Both the position numbers and the translations under genes were made by a program. A DNA stretch of 64,000 nucleotides. Origin: an uncultured Carboxylicivirga sp. (GTDB lineage: Bacteria; Bacteroidota; Bacteroidia; Bacteroidales; Marinilabiliaceae). The notes under the pieces were generated by a model. The model saw nothing but the letters and a program-made list of their open reading frames with translations, was not told where the DNA came from and ran no database searches. Positions 37,091-46,814 of the stretch are shown piece after piece; the stretch's first letter is position 1; the number at the start of each line of letters is the position of its first letter. Location: contig CANNEA010000006.1 of assembly GCA_947503525.1 (NCBI GenBank), forward strand, positions 1 through 64,000, read 5' to 3'.

Positions 37091-38355
37091 AATTGCTTAA
37101 GGGCAATGCTGTCCAATTTTAGCTTCAAGGGTTCAATAAATACATTAAAAGTATCTCTGTTTTCTTCTTTAATAGGATTCACAGGTGGAGCATCAATTCG
37201 TAATGGATCAACCGGTTTACCATTTTTAAAGACTCTAAAGTCCAGATGCGGACCTGTAGATAGTCCTGTAGAGCCAACATAGCCGATTAATTGTCCTTGC
37301 TTTACTTGTACACCTTTAGCCATGCCTTTGGCAAAACCTCTGAGGTGCATGTATACTGTTGTGTAAACACTGTTGTGTTTGATCTTAAGGTAATTTCCTC
37401 CACCTCTTTTTTGATAACCTTTTACCGAAATCCTTCCATCTCCCAAAGCATATACCGGAGTGCCAGATGGAGCCGCATAATCAATTCCATGATGCGGACG
37501 ACGAATCTTTAATACCGGGTGTAAGCGGCTGTGAGAAAACTTGCTGCTTATGCGTGAAAATTTTAGTGGAGCCTTTAAAAATGCCTTTCTTAAGCTCTGT
37601 CCTTCTTCGTCGAAGAAGTTCCAAACGCTGTCTTCCTCAAAGTTGAAGGCATAATAATCTTTACCTCTATGATGAAACACAGCCGCATGTACTTTCCCAA
37701 CACCAATGCTTAAACTGTCAACAAAATGTTCGTCGTATAATACCTTAAAGTTATCGCCTTTTTCAATTCCGAAGAAATCTACGGTCCATGCAAATATTTC
37801 GGATAATTCAATGGCCAAAAGAGGATTTAGTCCATTATCTGTCATTGCGTTCCATAAGGATGATGTTATAACACCGGAAGCTTCCATTGGTACGCTGACT
37901 GTTTCTTTAATGTCGCGATACACATTAATCGAATCTGTTAATGATACCACCATATAATCGGTGTTGTCAATCTCATAAACGAAATGTTGCAGACTTTTTA
38001 AAGAATCCTGACTCAAGAACATTGCATAATGATTTCCAACCTTTATTTTGCGAACATCAAATACAGGTTTCGACTTTTCAACAATCTTGTGGATAGTCGG
38101 ATAATCTACTCCAGCTTTAAGAAATATATCTGCCAAAAATTGATTGCGCTTAACCCGATTCCCTTCCACAGCGAAAGAATCTAATGGTAATCCATATAAT
38201 AGTTCGGGTTCGGGTACCTCAACAATTTCCATTGAATCAATGGTTTCATCTGTAACAACTGAACGCGGATGATTATAGCGTTGAATTCCGAAATAAATAC
38301 TTGGTATTAGTACCAGGACTGCAAGAACTATGATGATTATGGTCTTTCTACTCAT
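37087..38355 (-). CDS. M23 peptidoglycan metallopeptidase, membrane anchored
   Basis: A 422-residue protein with an N-terminal membrane anchor (about 5-24) and a C-terminal LytM domain. The zinc site is seen in HHGIDYAAPSGTPVYA (about 289-304); the second motif reads GPHLDFRVFKNGKPVDP, where HLH of the family appears as HLD. The middle part has the beta-rich substrate-guarding region of Bacteroidota M23 proteins (KVGNHYAMFLSQDS). It probably cleaves cell-wall peptide cross-links in the periplasm. Confidence 0.9.
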   Translation of the reverse strand: MSRKTIIIIVLAVLVLIPSIYFGIQRYNHPRSVVTDETIDSMEIVEVPEPELLYGLPLDSFAVEGNRVKRNQFLADIFLKAGVDYPTIHKIVEKSKPVFDVRKIKVGNHYAMFLSQDSLKSLQHFVYEIDNTDYMVVSLTDSINVYRDIKETVSVPMEASGVITSSLWNAMTDNGLNPLLAIELSEIFAWTVDFFGIEKGDNFKVLYDEHFVDSLSIGVGKVHAAVFHHRGKDYYAFNFEEDSVWNFFDEEGQSLRKAFLKAPLKFSRISSKFSHSRLHPVLKIRRPHHGIDYAAPSGTPVYALGDGRISVKGYQKRGGGNYLKIKHNSVYTTVYMHLRGFAKGMAKGVQVKQGQLIGYVGSTGLSTGPHLDFRVFKNGKPVDPLRIDAPPVNPIKEENRDTFNVFIEPLKLKLDSIALKQF

Positions 38356-38453
38356 GTTAAATAATTGTCAGGTTGTTGTGTAAGCAATAAGTCAGGTTTT
38401 TCTCGAAATCGTCTAGCCCTAGGCTAATAAATTACTAAGATAGGATTTCTATT

Positions 38454-39320
38454 TTATATTTTAATCTTATCAAAGCCTTGTCCATACACCCCCATAACTG
38501 TTCCAACCGTAATAAATGCCTCAGGATCGATCTGTTTGACTACCTTAAAAATCATCTGGGTTTCATTTTTACGGGCAATGACCATCAGTACTTTTCGCTC
38601 TTCACCGGAGTAGCCTCCGGTACCGTGTAAAACGGTTAATCCACGTTCAGCTTCAAAAATTACAGATTTACGTAATTCATCCGGTTTACTTGAAATGATA
38701 AAGAACTGCACCGTTTGTTTATTCCCTGAGATAACCATATCAACCGTATAAGCTAAAATAGCCATGGTCATAAATCCATAAACAACGGTTTCGATGGATG
38801 AGGTGTGGAGCAGAAAATAGGATGATGAAATGATCAGTACATCCATACCCAACAGTAAGCGTCCAAGGCTTATATTTTTGTATTTATTAATAATCATGGC
38901 CACAATGTCTATTCCGCCTGTACTGCCGCCATTTACGAATACAATTCCGGCACCAAGTCCACCAAGAATACCTCCAATGATGGCATTCATCATGATTTCA
39001 GAAACAATCGGCTCATCAAATAAAGGACGCATTACAGTCAGTAAGCCCGAAAAAACCAGTACGCAATAAATGGTTTTAATTCCAAAGGAAGCGCCAAGAA
39101 TCCGTATGGCTAAAAGAATTAAAACGGCATTGATGACTAAGGTAGTTAAACCAACATCCCATCCCAGCAGGAAATATATAATGGTGGCAATACCTGTTAA
39201 TCCTCCACCTACAATTTTTGCAGGAATCAGAAAACCAGTCCAACCCAGGGTGCCAATTGCTAAACCAATGGTTAACATCAGGTAGCTACGTATTTCTTTT
39301 AGGATTTTAGTGCTTTGCAT
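38454..39320 (-). CDS. YitT-family membrane protein with DUF2179 domain
   Basis: A 288-residue protein with five or six transmembrane helices (first: LMLTIGLAIGTLGWTGFLIP), the YitT glycine-rich motif VNGGSTGGIDIVAMIINKY, and a soluble C-terminal DUF2179 domain (GLTVLHGTGGYSGEERKVLM). Such proteins are inner-membrane and of unknown transport role. It lies between leuS and the M23 gene on the same strand. Confidence 0.93.
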   Translation of the reverse strand: MQSTKILKEIRSYLMLTIGLAIGTLGWTGFLIPAKIVGGGLTGIATIIYFLLGWDVGLTTLVINAVLILLAIRILGASFGIKTIYCVLVFSGLLTVMRPLFDEPIVSEIMMNAIIGGILGGLGAGIVFVNGGSTGGIDIVAMIINKYKNISLGRLLLGMDVLIISSSYFLLHTSSIETVVYGFMTMAILAYTVDMVISGNKQTVQFFIISSKPDELRKSVIFEAERGLTVLHGTGGYSGEERKVLMVIARKNETQMIFKVVKQIDPEAFITVGTVMGVYGQGFDKIKI

Positions 39321-39367
39321 GTCTTTAGATTATAAGATCGATAGACCAATAGAGATATGGAATGTAA

Positions 39368-39399
39368 AAACTGCCTGACAAATAATTACCAGGCAGTTT
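39368..39399 (-). terminator. leuS terminator
   Basis: Perfect 10-bp stem AAACTGCCTG/CAGGCAGTTT, 12-nt loop, followed on the minus strand by a short T-run. It lies 23 bp after the leuS stop. Confidence 0.8.
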
Positions 39400-39421
39400 C
39401 TGTTTATTTGAAATAATAGGC

Positions 39422-42205
39422 TTACCCTACTACAATATTTATAATCTTCTTAGGAACTACAATAACCTTTCGAATGGTTTTGCCTTCAATCCATTTAGCT
39501 GCATTTTCATGTGCCAACACGGTCTCTTCAATTTGCTTTGGATTCATATCGGCCGGTAAATCCAGCTTGAATCGCATTTTACCGTTGAAAGAAACCGGAT
39601 AAGTTACAGATGATTCCACCACTAAACTTGGGTTGAATTCAGGCCACTTTGTATCACATACAGTTGTATCATGACCAAGGGCATGCCAGAGCTCTTCTGA
39701 AAGGTGCGGTGCGAAAGGCGCCAACAAGGCCAGTAATTCCTCTAATATCTCACGCTTATTACACTTAAGGTCATTTAATTCATTTACACAAATCATAAAT
39801 GCACTCACGCATGTGTTGAATGAGAAACGCTCTACGTCATCACTGATTTTCTTAATTGTACGATGTAGTACCTTTAATTCATCAGGCGTAGCTTTTTCGT
39901 CGCTCACATTAAACTGATCGCCATTATAAAACAAACGCCATGTTTTCTTAAGGAATTTATGAACGCCATCAATGCCGTTCGTATCCCAAGGTTTACTTTG
40001 TTCTAAAGGTCCTAAGAACATTTCGTACAAACGTAATGTATCCGCTCCATACTCAGCAATAATATCATCAGGGTTAACCACATTGTACATCGACTTGGAC
40101 ATCTTTTCAACAGCCCATCCGCAAACGTATTTGCCGTCTTCCAAAATAAATTCAGCATCAGCATAATCCGGACTCCATTTTTTAAATGCCTCCATGTCCA
40201 ACTCATCGTTGCGAACAATGTTTACATCCACATGAATTGGTGTAACATCGTGCTCTTTACGAAGATTATAGGATACAAAAGTATTGCTTCCCTTTTTACG
40301 ATAAACAAAGTTTGATCTTCCCTGAATCATCCCCTGGTTGATCAACTTCTTATATGGTTCATCCTTCACAACTTCACCAATATCGAAAAGGAATTTGTTC
40401 CAGAAACGTGAATAAATTAAGTGACCGGTAGCATGTTCTGTACCTCCAATGTAAAGGTCAACATCCTGCCAGTATCCATTTGCCTCTTTACCCACAAGTG
40501 CCTTATTGTTTTTAGGATCCATGTAGCGCAAATAGTAGGCCGATGATCCCGCAAAACCAGGCATGGTATTTAGTTCCAATTGATAACCTTCTTCAGTCTT
40601 CCAATCTATAGCACGTCCCAATGGTGGCTCACCTTGTTCTGTTGGTAAGTATTTATCTATTTCAGGTAAAGTCAAAGGCAATTGGGATTCATCCAACATA
40701 TAGGGTAGGTTATCCTTGTAATATACCGGGAAAGGTTCACCCCAATAACGTTGACGACTAAAAATGGCATCACGCAAACGGTAATTCACTTTTACTTGAC
40801 CAATGCCTTTTTCTTTAATATAGTCTTTGGTTTTGGCAATTCCATCTTTTACATCTAATCCGTTTAAGATGTCGGAATTAACCATAGTTCCTTCTTTCGA
40901 ATCAATTGAATCTTCCCAGTAAGCCGGATCGGTTTCTTCAGCGCCAACAGGAATAACAACCTGACGAATTGGTAAATTGAAATGCTTTGCAAAGGCAAAA
41001 TCTCGCGAATCGTGCGCCGGTACCGCCATGATGGCTCCTGTACCATATCCGGCCAATACATAATCGCTAATCCAAACCGGAATTTCTTCGTTGGTTAATG
41101 GATTGATGGCGTATGATCCGGAGAATACACCGCTTACCTTTTTAACTTCAGCCAAACGTTCGCGTTCGGTACGCTTGTTTGTTTCTGCAATATAATCATC
41201 TACCACACTGCGCTGCTCAGGAGTAGTTAATTGATCAACCAATTCACTTTCCGGTGCCAATACCATAAAGGTAACTCCGTAAACCGTATCGGCTCTGGTG
41301 GTGAAAATCTCCATGTTAACATCGGAGTCTTTTGCTTTAAAAGTCATTTCAGCACCCTCAGAGCGACCAATCCAGTTGCGCTGTATTTCTTTTAATGAAT
41401 CACTCCAATCAACATTATCTAATCCGTTTAAAAGACGCTCAGAATAGGCAGAAACGCGCAATGACCATTGACGCATTATCTTTTGTTCAACGGGATGACC
41501 TCCGCGAACAGAAACGCCTTCTTTAACTTCGTCATTGGCTAAGACGGTTCCCAGGGCAGGACACCAGTTAACCATTGTGTCGGCCAGGTAAGCCAAACGA
41601 TAGTTCAATAATATTTCTTGTTGTTCTGTATCTGATTTTGCCTTCCATTCATCAGCTGTAAACTCCAATTCTTCGCTACAAGCTAAATCCAATCCTTGGG
41701 TTCCAACAGATGCAAAAGCCTCCGCTAACTCCGAAATTGGTCGTGCTTGTTTAGCCTGATTGCAATAGTAATGATTAAACATTTGAATAAATGCCCATTG
41801 TGTCCAATGGTAATAATCAGGATCACAGGTTTTCACTTCACGATCCCAATCGTAGCAAAAACCAATTTTATCCAGCTGCTCGCGATAACGCTTAAGATTA
41901 TTTTCGGTTGTGATAGCCGGATGTTGGCCTGTTTGGATGGCATACTGCTCAGCTGGTAAACCATAGGCATCGTATCCCATTGGGTGCAACACATTAAACC
42001 CGTTTAAGCGCTTATAGCGGCTATAAATATCAGAGGCGATGTAGCCAAGTGGGTGTCCAACATGTAATCCTGCTCCGGATGGATAAGGAAACATATCGAG
42101 TACATAAAATTTAGGACGACTCTCATCTACATCTACTTTGTAGGTTTTTTTGTCAATCCAATACTGCTGCCACTTCTGCTCCAGGTCCTTAAAATTGTAT
42201 TCCAT
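39422..42205 (-). CDS. leuS: Leucyl-tRNA synthetase
   Basis: A 927-residue class I synthetase. The HIGH motif appears as HVGH (48-51) in [15 protein letters not shown] and KMSKS as [11 protein letters not shown] near residue 700. The editing (CP1) domain with [13 protein letters not shown], the zinc-finger-like insertion, the anticodon-binding domain and the C-terminal domain are all present. Length and start fit the Bacteroidota enzyme. Single-gene transcript with its own terminator. Confidence 0.98.
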   Translation of the reverse strand: MEYNFKDLEQKWQQYWIDKKTYKVDVDESRPKFYVLDMFPYPSGAGLHVGHPLGYIASDIYSRYKRLNGFNVLHPMGYDAYGLPAEQYAIQTGQHPAITTENNLKRYREQLDKIGFCYDWDREVKTCDPDYYHWTQWAFIQMFNHYYCNQAKQARPISELAEAFASVGTQGLDLACSEELEFTADEWKAKSDTEQQEILLNYRLAYLADTMVNWCPALGTVLANDEVKEGVSVRGGHPVEQKIMRQWSLRVSAYSERLLNGLDNVDWSDSLKEIQRNWIGRSEGAEMTFKAKDSDVNMEIFTTRADTVYGVTFMVLAPESELVDQLTTPEQRSVVDDYIAETNKRTERERLAEVKKVSGVFSGSYAINPLTNEEIPVWISDYVLAGYGTGAIMAVPAHDSRDFAFAKHFNLPIRQVVIPVGAEETDPAYWEDSIDSKEGTMVNSDILNGLDVKDGIAKTKDYIKEKGIGQVKVNYRLRDAIFSRQRYWGEPFPVYYKDNLPYMLDESQLPLTLPEIDKYLPTEQGEPPLGRAIDWKTEEGYQLELNTMPGFAGSSAYYLRYMDPKNNKALVGKEANGYWQDVDLYIGGTEHATGHLIYSRFWNKFLFDIGEVVKDEPYKKLINQGMIQGRSNFVYRKKGSNTFVSYNLRKEHDVTPIHVDVNIVRNDELDMEAFKKWSPDYADAEFILEDGKYVCGWAVEKMSKSMYNVVNPDDIIAEYGADTLRLYEMFLGPLEQSKPWDTNGIDGVHKFLKKTWRLFYNGDQFNVSDEKATPDELKVLHRTIKKISDDVERFSFNTCVSAFMICVNELNDLKCNKREILEELLALLAPFAPHLSEELWHALGHDTTVCDTKWPEFNPSLVVESSVTYPVSFNGKMRFKLDLPADMNPKQIEETVLAHENAAKWIEGKTIRKVIVVPKKIINIVVG

Positions 42206-42654
42206 GATATTTATATGAATGCTCGTATTTATTCTCTTTAGTTTCAGGCTGCAAAACTAGTAAAACTTATCCTTTTTGGCGAAGTAGATGAGCTGATTTT
42301 AAACAAGCTGATTGCTTTCTCCTTTTTGTTTGAGGTGCTCAGGTCGATTATTTCCTCAATTGTATTGGTAGTTTGCATCAAAGAACAGTTCAGTAATAAA
42401 TATCCTGCATATGCTGTTATAGTAAAAAGGAGCGGCTCTTTATACACATCATGCAAATAAAGAGCTGCTCCTTAAAACAGATATATTTTAGGAGTTTAAT
42501 AAAAGGCGATGCAGAAAATATTGAAAAGCTTAGCTATCATTTATTTGAGTTTTATACTTTTAGATTTTACGTCAAGAATTAAACTATCCTATTTTATTTC
42601 AACACGTTTAAAGGTTAAGATATTTGGTAGTTCAATTCTTTTGGGAATTCGTGA
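42206..42654. other. Gene-poor gap upstream of leuS
   Basis: Apart from a hairpin repeat at 42427-42473, I see no supported feature. A 70-residue open frame on the minus strand (42244-42456) ends in the hairpin and resembles no family; I treat it as chance. Confidence 0.4.
42427..42473. repeat. Dispersed hairpin repeat, copy 2
   Basis: Arms AAGGAGCGGCTCTTTAT and ATAAAGAGCTGCTCCTT pair over 17 bp with one mismatch (G-T) and a 13-nt loop. Same family as the elements at 2212, 12979 and 43880. Confidence 0.8.
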
Positions 42655-42777
42655 TTAGATCCTGTTTTTCTTAAGGTTTAATAATTCTTTAACTGCAAGT
42701 ATTGCTTGATCCTGATATGAATCAGCGTCATTAAGTATTTCTTTTAATTGAATTTCAGTATAATCGCCATCTTCCAA
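42655..42777 (-). CDS. Possible 40-residue protein or gene remnant, TTG start
   Basis: Reading from a TTG that directly follows an in-frame TAG, the frame encodes an acidic helical peptide (EDGDYTEIQLKEILNDADSY...AVKELLNLKKNRI). The pattern resembles the N-terminal stretch of small Bacteroidota proteins with an L-x-E-I-L-x-D-x-D-S-Y motif. It may be a true short gene or the remnant of a longer one that lost its start. It lies right after the 63-residue gene on the same strand. Confidence 0.3.
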   Translation of the reverse strand: MEDGDYTEIQLKEILNDADSYQDQAILAVKELLNLKKNRI

Positions 42778-42784
42778 CTAGCTT

Positions 42785-42976
42785 TTATTGACGACGCTCC
42801 TCAGGACTTAACTCCTTTTTTGACAATGCACTCAGCGACACGCCATCTTTACCAAATGCATGGGAGTGTTCCATTTTGGGAATGGTATCGCCATGAGCCT
42901 TACGATCCTTTGAAAAAGGGCGCCGTGGTCTTTGTCTGTATATCCATTTTTGCAAACCAAATCCTGAATAACCCAT
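42785..42976 (-). CDS. Small basic protein, MGYSGFGLQKWIY type
   Basis: A 63-residue, strongly basic peptide: MGYSGFGLQKWIYRQRPRRP, then FSKDRK and a polar C-terminus ending PEERRQ. No signal peptide or membrane helix. The aromatic, basic N-terminus looks conserved rather than random, and base composition is higher in GC than the flanking DNA. I know no function. It precedes the 40-residue frame by 7 bp. Confidence 0.5.
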   Translation of the reverse strand: MGYSGFGLQKWIYRQRPRRPFSKDRKAHGDTIPKMEHSHAFGKDGVSLSALSKKELSPEERRQ

Positions 42977-42996
42977 TATAAATGAAGTTTAGTGCC

Positions 42997-43476
42997 TTAT
43001 TTTATCCGTTCAAGTGTATAGTACAATAATCCACCCGGCCTTTCTTGTGCCAATACTAACATATTTCTACTGTGTTTTTCAAGCTTCATGGTGGTGGATT
43101 GAAACAAAGGCTTATTGTGTTCCTCTTTGCTAATGGTTTGCCATGAGTTATTCTTTTCAAACTTTAGAGTGTCAATGGTAAAGCGCAGCCTTTGGCTTTT
43201 TAAGCCAAGTTTAAGCTGTCCTGTTTGTATTCTTGTATTTTCAAGTTCATTCTTAGCTATTGTCATTGTATAGCTTAGGTCCGGACGGATTTCATAACTA
43301 GTGGCAAGGGATAGTATTTCTGCATTTTTGATGAGCTCAGCAGGGACGTTCTCCATATTCACTTTAAGATCGCTTACTTTCCATTGACCTATCACTGTAT
43401 CCTTACCAAATTCAGAAGTGCAGGAAAAGCTAAGAAAAGTAAAAAGCAATAGAAGAGAGTAGAGTTTAAATTTCAT
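42997..43476 (-). CDS. Lipoprotein, lipocalin-like
   Basis: A 159-residue lipoprotein with signal peptide and lipobox FSFSC (Cys19), then beta-rich sequence beginning IGQWKVSDLKVNMENVP, a pattern common in lipocalin-like/DUF domains of Bacteroidota where GxW marks the first strand. Ligand unknown. It lies 21 bp upstream of the small basic protein gene on the same strand. Confidence 0.75.
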   Translation of the reverse strand: MKFKLYSLLLLFTFLSFSCTSEFGKDTVIGQWKVSDLKVNMENVPAELIKNAEILSLATSYEIRPDLSYTMTIAKNELENTRIQTGQLKLGLKSQRLRFTIDTLKFEKNNSWQTISKEEHNKPLFQSTTMKLEKHSRNMLVLAQERPGGLLYYTLERIK

Positions 43477-43686
43477 AGATTGGAAATATTTAGCATTAAA
43501 AATAGACTTTTATGTTAATATTTCAAACTGACCTTGTTCTTGTTGTCATACAATTCTAATTGACGGAATCATATAAACAAGACACCTTCGCTAAGAAACA
43601 AGGGCCTGGTGCTTGAATATAAGGAACTGTTCCATATCTGTACCTGAATTTTAGCTTATAGATGTTATCCCCTGCTCTGGTATTGA

Positions 43687-43854
43687 GAGTACCTGCTTGT
43701 GATGGTTAAGTACATGGCTGGTAAAGGCAAGTACATAGTGATGAAGCATAAATACGTACTCGGAAGGTATAAGTACACACTCGGGAGGTTCAAGTACATG
43801 GTCGGGAGGTTCAAGTAATCACTTATATAGAGCAAGTACATACTTATTAGAACT
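43687..43854. repeat. Tandem array B: 8 units, exact 21-bp period
   Basis: AAGTAC or a one-base variant starts at 43687, 43708, 43729, 43750, 43771, 43792, 43813 and 43834, with no indel. The unit is about AAGTACATGGTCGGGAGGTTC. The plus strand reads as heptads KYxxGRF until a TAA in the seventh unit. The sequence is unrelated to array A although the period is the same. It lies in the 478-bp gap between the TonB receptor gene and the lipocalin-like gene; I see no gene in that gap. Confidence 0.88.
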
Positions 43855-43879
43855 GATCTGGAGTTTTGAGAGTTTAAAC

Positions 43880-43924
43880 AAGGAGCGGCTCTTTATTAAA
43901 AGATGTCAATAAAGAGTCACTCCA
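43880..43924. repeat. Dispersed hairpin repeat, copy 3
   Basis: Arm AAGGAGCGGCTCTTTAT with a partner ATAAAGAGTCACTCC that has decayed at two or more positions. It lies 25 bp after array B and 30 bp before the TonB gene's stop codon. Confidence 0.75.
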
Positions 43925-43954
43925 TAGAAGTTTTTGCAATGGCGTGTCATTGTT

Positions 43955-46207
43955 TTAAAAGACCACCGTCAAACCAAGAAAGAAATTTCTTCCGGGAGCG
44001 TAAATTGGATTACTAGTTCCACGAACCGAACGATTTAAGTGTTCATAGTATGCCTCATCCAAAACATTATTTACCATGGCATTCACTTTAATCGATTTGG
44101 ATATGTTATACCCCAATTTTAAATCCAATAGAGCAAATGATGGTGTTGCAGTTTCTCCATACTCTAAAGAGATGCGATCTTGTTCCAAGACATATCTGAA
44201 AAGTATTTCCGGGATTAATTTATTGTTGAAATATTTGCCCAACAAGCTATATCGAAAATCCAAAGGTGGTATTTCGGGTAAGGGTTCATTGCGCTCCAAA
44301 TCTTTGGCATAGGTATACGCCATTCCCAATTGATGTTGAAGCCCCAAAGCGAGGTGTTGTGTCCAATTAAACTCAAAACCAAATTTTGAGGCATCATCAA
44401 TATTTATATATCTCCTAACACCAGGACTTGTTGGTATGCGTGGATCAAGATCAGGATCGATTACTGATGAAATGTAGTCCTGTAAATATGATGCAAATAA
44501 ATCCACATTAATGGCTGATTTTTCAGTCTTCCATTCAAATGTCAAATCCAACTGATTATTAATTTCAGCTTTTAATTGTGGATTACCTAACATCTCATAC
44601 GGATCTTGCCCAATCGGAAAATAGTTGATATAACGTTCGCTCAGGCTTCCACTTCGCTGGGCACGACCCAAAAATAAACCTGCACTTAGCTGATTGGTAA
44701 ATGCCTTTTGAATTCCAAAACTTAGGTTAGGATTAACCTGTGTGACCTTGGTATCGGGATACAGCTCAGAAAACTCAGGGCTTGGATCTTTTATGTCCGC
44801 ATTATTTAATTCCAATCGTCCGGAAAAAATGTAATTGAACGATTCTGTATTGAGATGATACTCTCCAAACAAGGCCGTTTTAGTAATGCTTCCGTTTTGC
44901 CAGGCATTATCTTGGAGTATCATACCGGCATTAGGTCCCATTAAAAATTCTCTGACTCTGGTACCTTCTGCACTTTCGGTTCTTAAATCGGCGCCTGCAT
45001 ATAGTTTTGATTTTGAGAATTGCCAGATCCCTTCCGTTCGTCCACCATAGTTGTAGGTTTTAGCTGCTGTTTCAGCATCCATCATTCTTGGATTCAATGG
45101 CTTTAATCGGTTGTCCATAAAATGATCAACAAAGGATCCAAAAATAGTGGTATTCCATGATTTTAGTTTTTTACCGTGAATCTGAATGTCATGACGGGCA
45201 TTAAACATCCATGTATCATCATTACGAAGATCCATTGCAAGAGCCGGGAAATCAACATCACGAGCCATATTGTAGATGGCAGAGAAGCGTAGTTGTTGAT
45301 TGTTGCTTAGTTTTAAACCCAAGTTGCTTCCAAAACTGCCTCTTAAAAATCCGGCTTTTACATTTTCACCATTTCCATCTTTATAATCATCGCCCTGCGA
45401 CCAGGCTCCAAAAAAGCTTAAATCATATTTGGCTTCACTGAATCCGATTTGACCCTCACCACGTATAATGTTGCCATTACTTTCATAGCCGGTTGAAAAC
45501 CTGCCATAAACACCTGGTTCTTTAGTGAACTTTAATTTGGATGGAATAAAATTGATGGTTCCACCAAAGCCTGTTCCATAACGTAGGGCATGAGGGCCCT
45601 TTAGTACTTCAACACGATCCATCATATTGGGAGCCATCTGACTGCTCGGAGGATCCATACGATTGGGGCAAGCAGCTGTGGCGCTTTGGGCCCCATTCAT
45701 CACAATGTTGAGCTGATCGTATTTAAAACCACGAAATACGGGATCAAAGCCATAATTTCCACTTTTACGGATGCTGTTAAAGGCGGGTAGTTGATTTAAT
45801 ATATCTGCTCCATCATGCTGCATTCGTTCCTGGAAATCAATTGTAATGCCATCATCTGTTTGAATGCTGGTTCTTAAGGCTATTACAGATACAGGATATA
45901 GATTAACAGTAGTGCTTCGGCGGTGATAGAGTTGTTTGTCAACCACATCCAGAAGTTGATTTTCGTTCCATTCCCAGCTGCCATACTGAACATGTGATAT
46001 TTTTATTGACCTTCCTTTAACGAAAGAAAAAGAGATTAGCCCATTAGCATCCGACACTCCTTGTTCGTTACCGTACTCAAATGTAGCGGCAATAATTGGC
46101 GAGTTGTCATCGTAATCCAATAAGCTAAATTGCATTTTAGATTGTGCCATTGCGCTATTCACGCTAAGGCATAGAATTAGTATTAAGAATATATTCTTGA
46201 ATGTCAT
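43955..46207 (-). CDS. TonB-dependent receptor with OprC-like copper-site signature
   Basis: A 750-residue outer-membrane receptor: signal peptide (cleavage near AMAQ, residue 22), an N-terminal carboxypeptidase-like domain (25-105), a plug domain (VFRGFKYDQLNIVMNG... VEVLKGPHALRYGTG) and a 22-strand barrel ending in aromatic VVF. The plug contains C180-P-N-R-M184 and an early barrel loop contains H362-F-M364. A CxxxM plus HxM set with this spacing is what I recall as the copper site of Pseudomonas OprC, and the following MDPP is shared with OprC/NosA. Import of copper is thus inferred. The small Cys-rich gene upstream is on the same strand. Confidence 0.9.
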   Translation of the reverse strand: MTFKNIFLILILCLSVNSAMAQSKMQFSLLDYDDNSPIIAATFEYGNEQGVSDANGLISFSFVKGRSIKISHVQYGSWEWNENQLLDVVDKQLYHRRSTTVNLYPVSVIALRTSIQTDDGITIDFQERMQHDGADILNQLPAFNSIRKSGNYGFDPVFRGFKYDQLNIVMNGAQSATAACPNRMDPPSSQMAPNMMDRVEVLKGPHALRYGTGFGGTINFIPSKLKFTKEPGVYGRFSTGYESNGNIIRGEGQIGFSEAKYDLSFFGAWSQGDDYKDGNGENVKAGFLRGSFGSNLGLKLSNNQQLRFSAIYNMARDVDFPALAMDLRNDDTWMFNARHDIQIHGKKLKSWNTTIFGSFVDHFMDNRLKPLNPRMMDAETAAKTYNYGGRTEGIWQFSKSKLYAGADLRTESAEGTRVREFLMGPNAGMILQDNAWQNGSITKTALFGEYHLNTESFNYIFSGRLELNNADIKDPSPEFSELYPDTKVTQVNPNLSFGIQKAFTNQLSAGLFLGRAQRSGSLSERYINYFPIGQDPYEMLGNPQLKAEINNQLDLTFEWKTEKSAINVDLFASYLQDYISSVIDPDLDPRIPTSPGVRRYINIDDASKFGFEFNWTQHLALGLQHQLGMAYTYAKDLERNEPLPEIPPLDFRYSLLGKYFNNKLIPEILFRYVLEQDRISLEYGETATPSFALLDLKLGYNISKSIKVNAMVNNVLDEAYYEHLNRSVRGTSNPIYAPGRNFFLGLTVVF

Positions 46208-46339
46208 TTTATCAATTTATATAGTTGATTGTATTCGTTTACAAATACACGCACACCATATTCTTCCACAAAGTATTAATACCGATATATGAATGGTATA
46301 ATAGAGCAATGTGGTAGCTGTTGGATAGGCGTTTTTTAA

Positions 46340-46726
46340 TTAGGCAATCAACATTTTTGGCGGACGAAAAATGTCACTAAGATGTGAGGTATAGGCAAAC
46401 AAAAATTGCATTGTACACTCACTTTTTTTAGCGTTTGGAATAAGAGGTTCGTGCAATATGTTATTGGATTGCACCAGAAAAAGAAGTATCTCTATTTTTT
46501 GATTGATCTTATCAGGTTTGTCATCCTGATCATTGGGATCTACCTTTTTTAATTGTTTAGCCAAGTGACATTTACCATTACAGCCGCTAGTAGGTTCATC
46601 CTTGTTGATACATAGTACTTCGGCAATAAAATCCTGATTGATTTTAAAGTCAAATACAATCCATATTTTCGTTAATTCCGGTAGTAGAATAACTAGTAAC
46701 AACGATATGGATAGCCATTTCTTCAA
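46340..46726 (-). CDS. Small exported Cys-rich protein next to the TonB receptor
   Basis: A 128-residue protein with an N-terminal signal/anchor (about 4-25) and a cluster CINKDEPTSGCNGKCHLAKQL (C39, C49, C53, H55), well suited to bind a metal ion. The second half is charged (DPNDQDDKPDK) and ends with an amphipathic stretch. I recall similar proteins near TonB receptors in other Bacteroidota but know no assigned function. The receptor gene follows after 132 bp on the same strand, so co-expression is plausible. Confidence 0.75.
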   Translation of the reverse strand: MKKWLSISLLLVILLPELTKIWIVFDFKINQDFIAEVLCINKDEPTSGCNGKCHLAKQLKKVDPNDQDDKPDKINQKIEILLFLVQSNNILHEPLIPNAKKSECTMQFLFAYTSHLSDIFRPPKMLIA

Positions 46727-46814
46727 TGGAAAAATTAGAATTAGTTAAAGCAATAAAAGAAAGTTTGCTCTAATAACTATTCAAAGTGGCAATTGTTTTA
46801 CCTGAACCCCACTC

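Noticed and set aside
42244-42456. 70-residue minus-strand frame upstream of leuS
   Set aside because: It begins inside the hairpin repeat and has no family signature.
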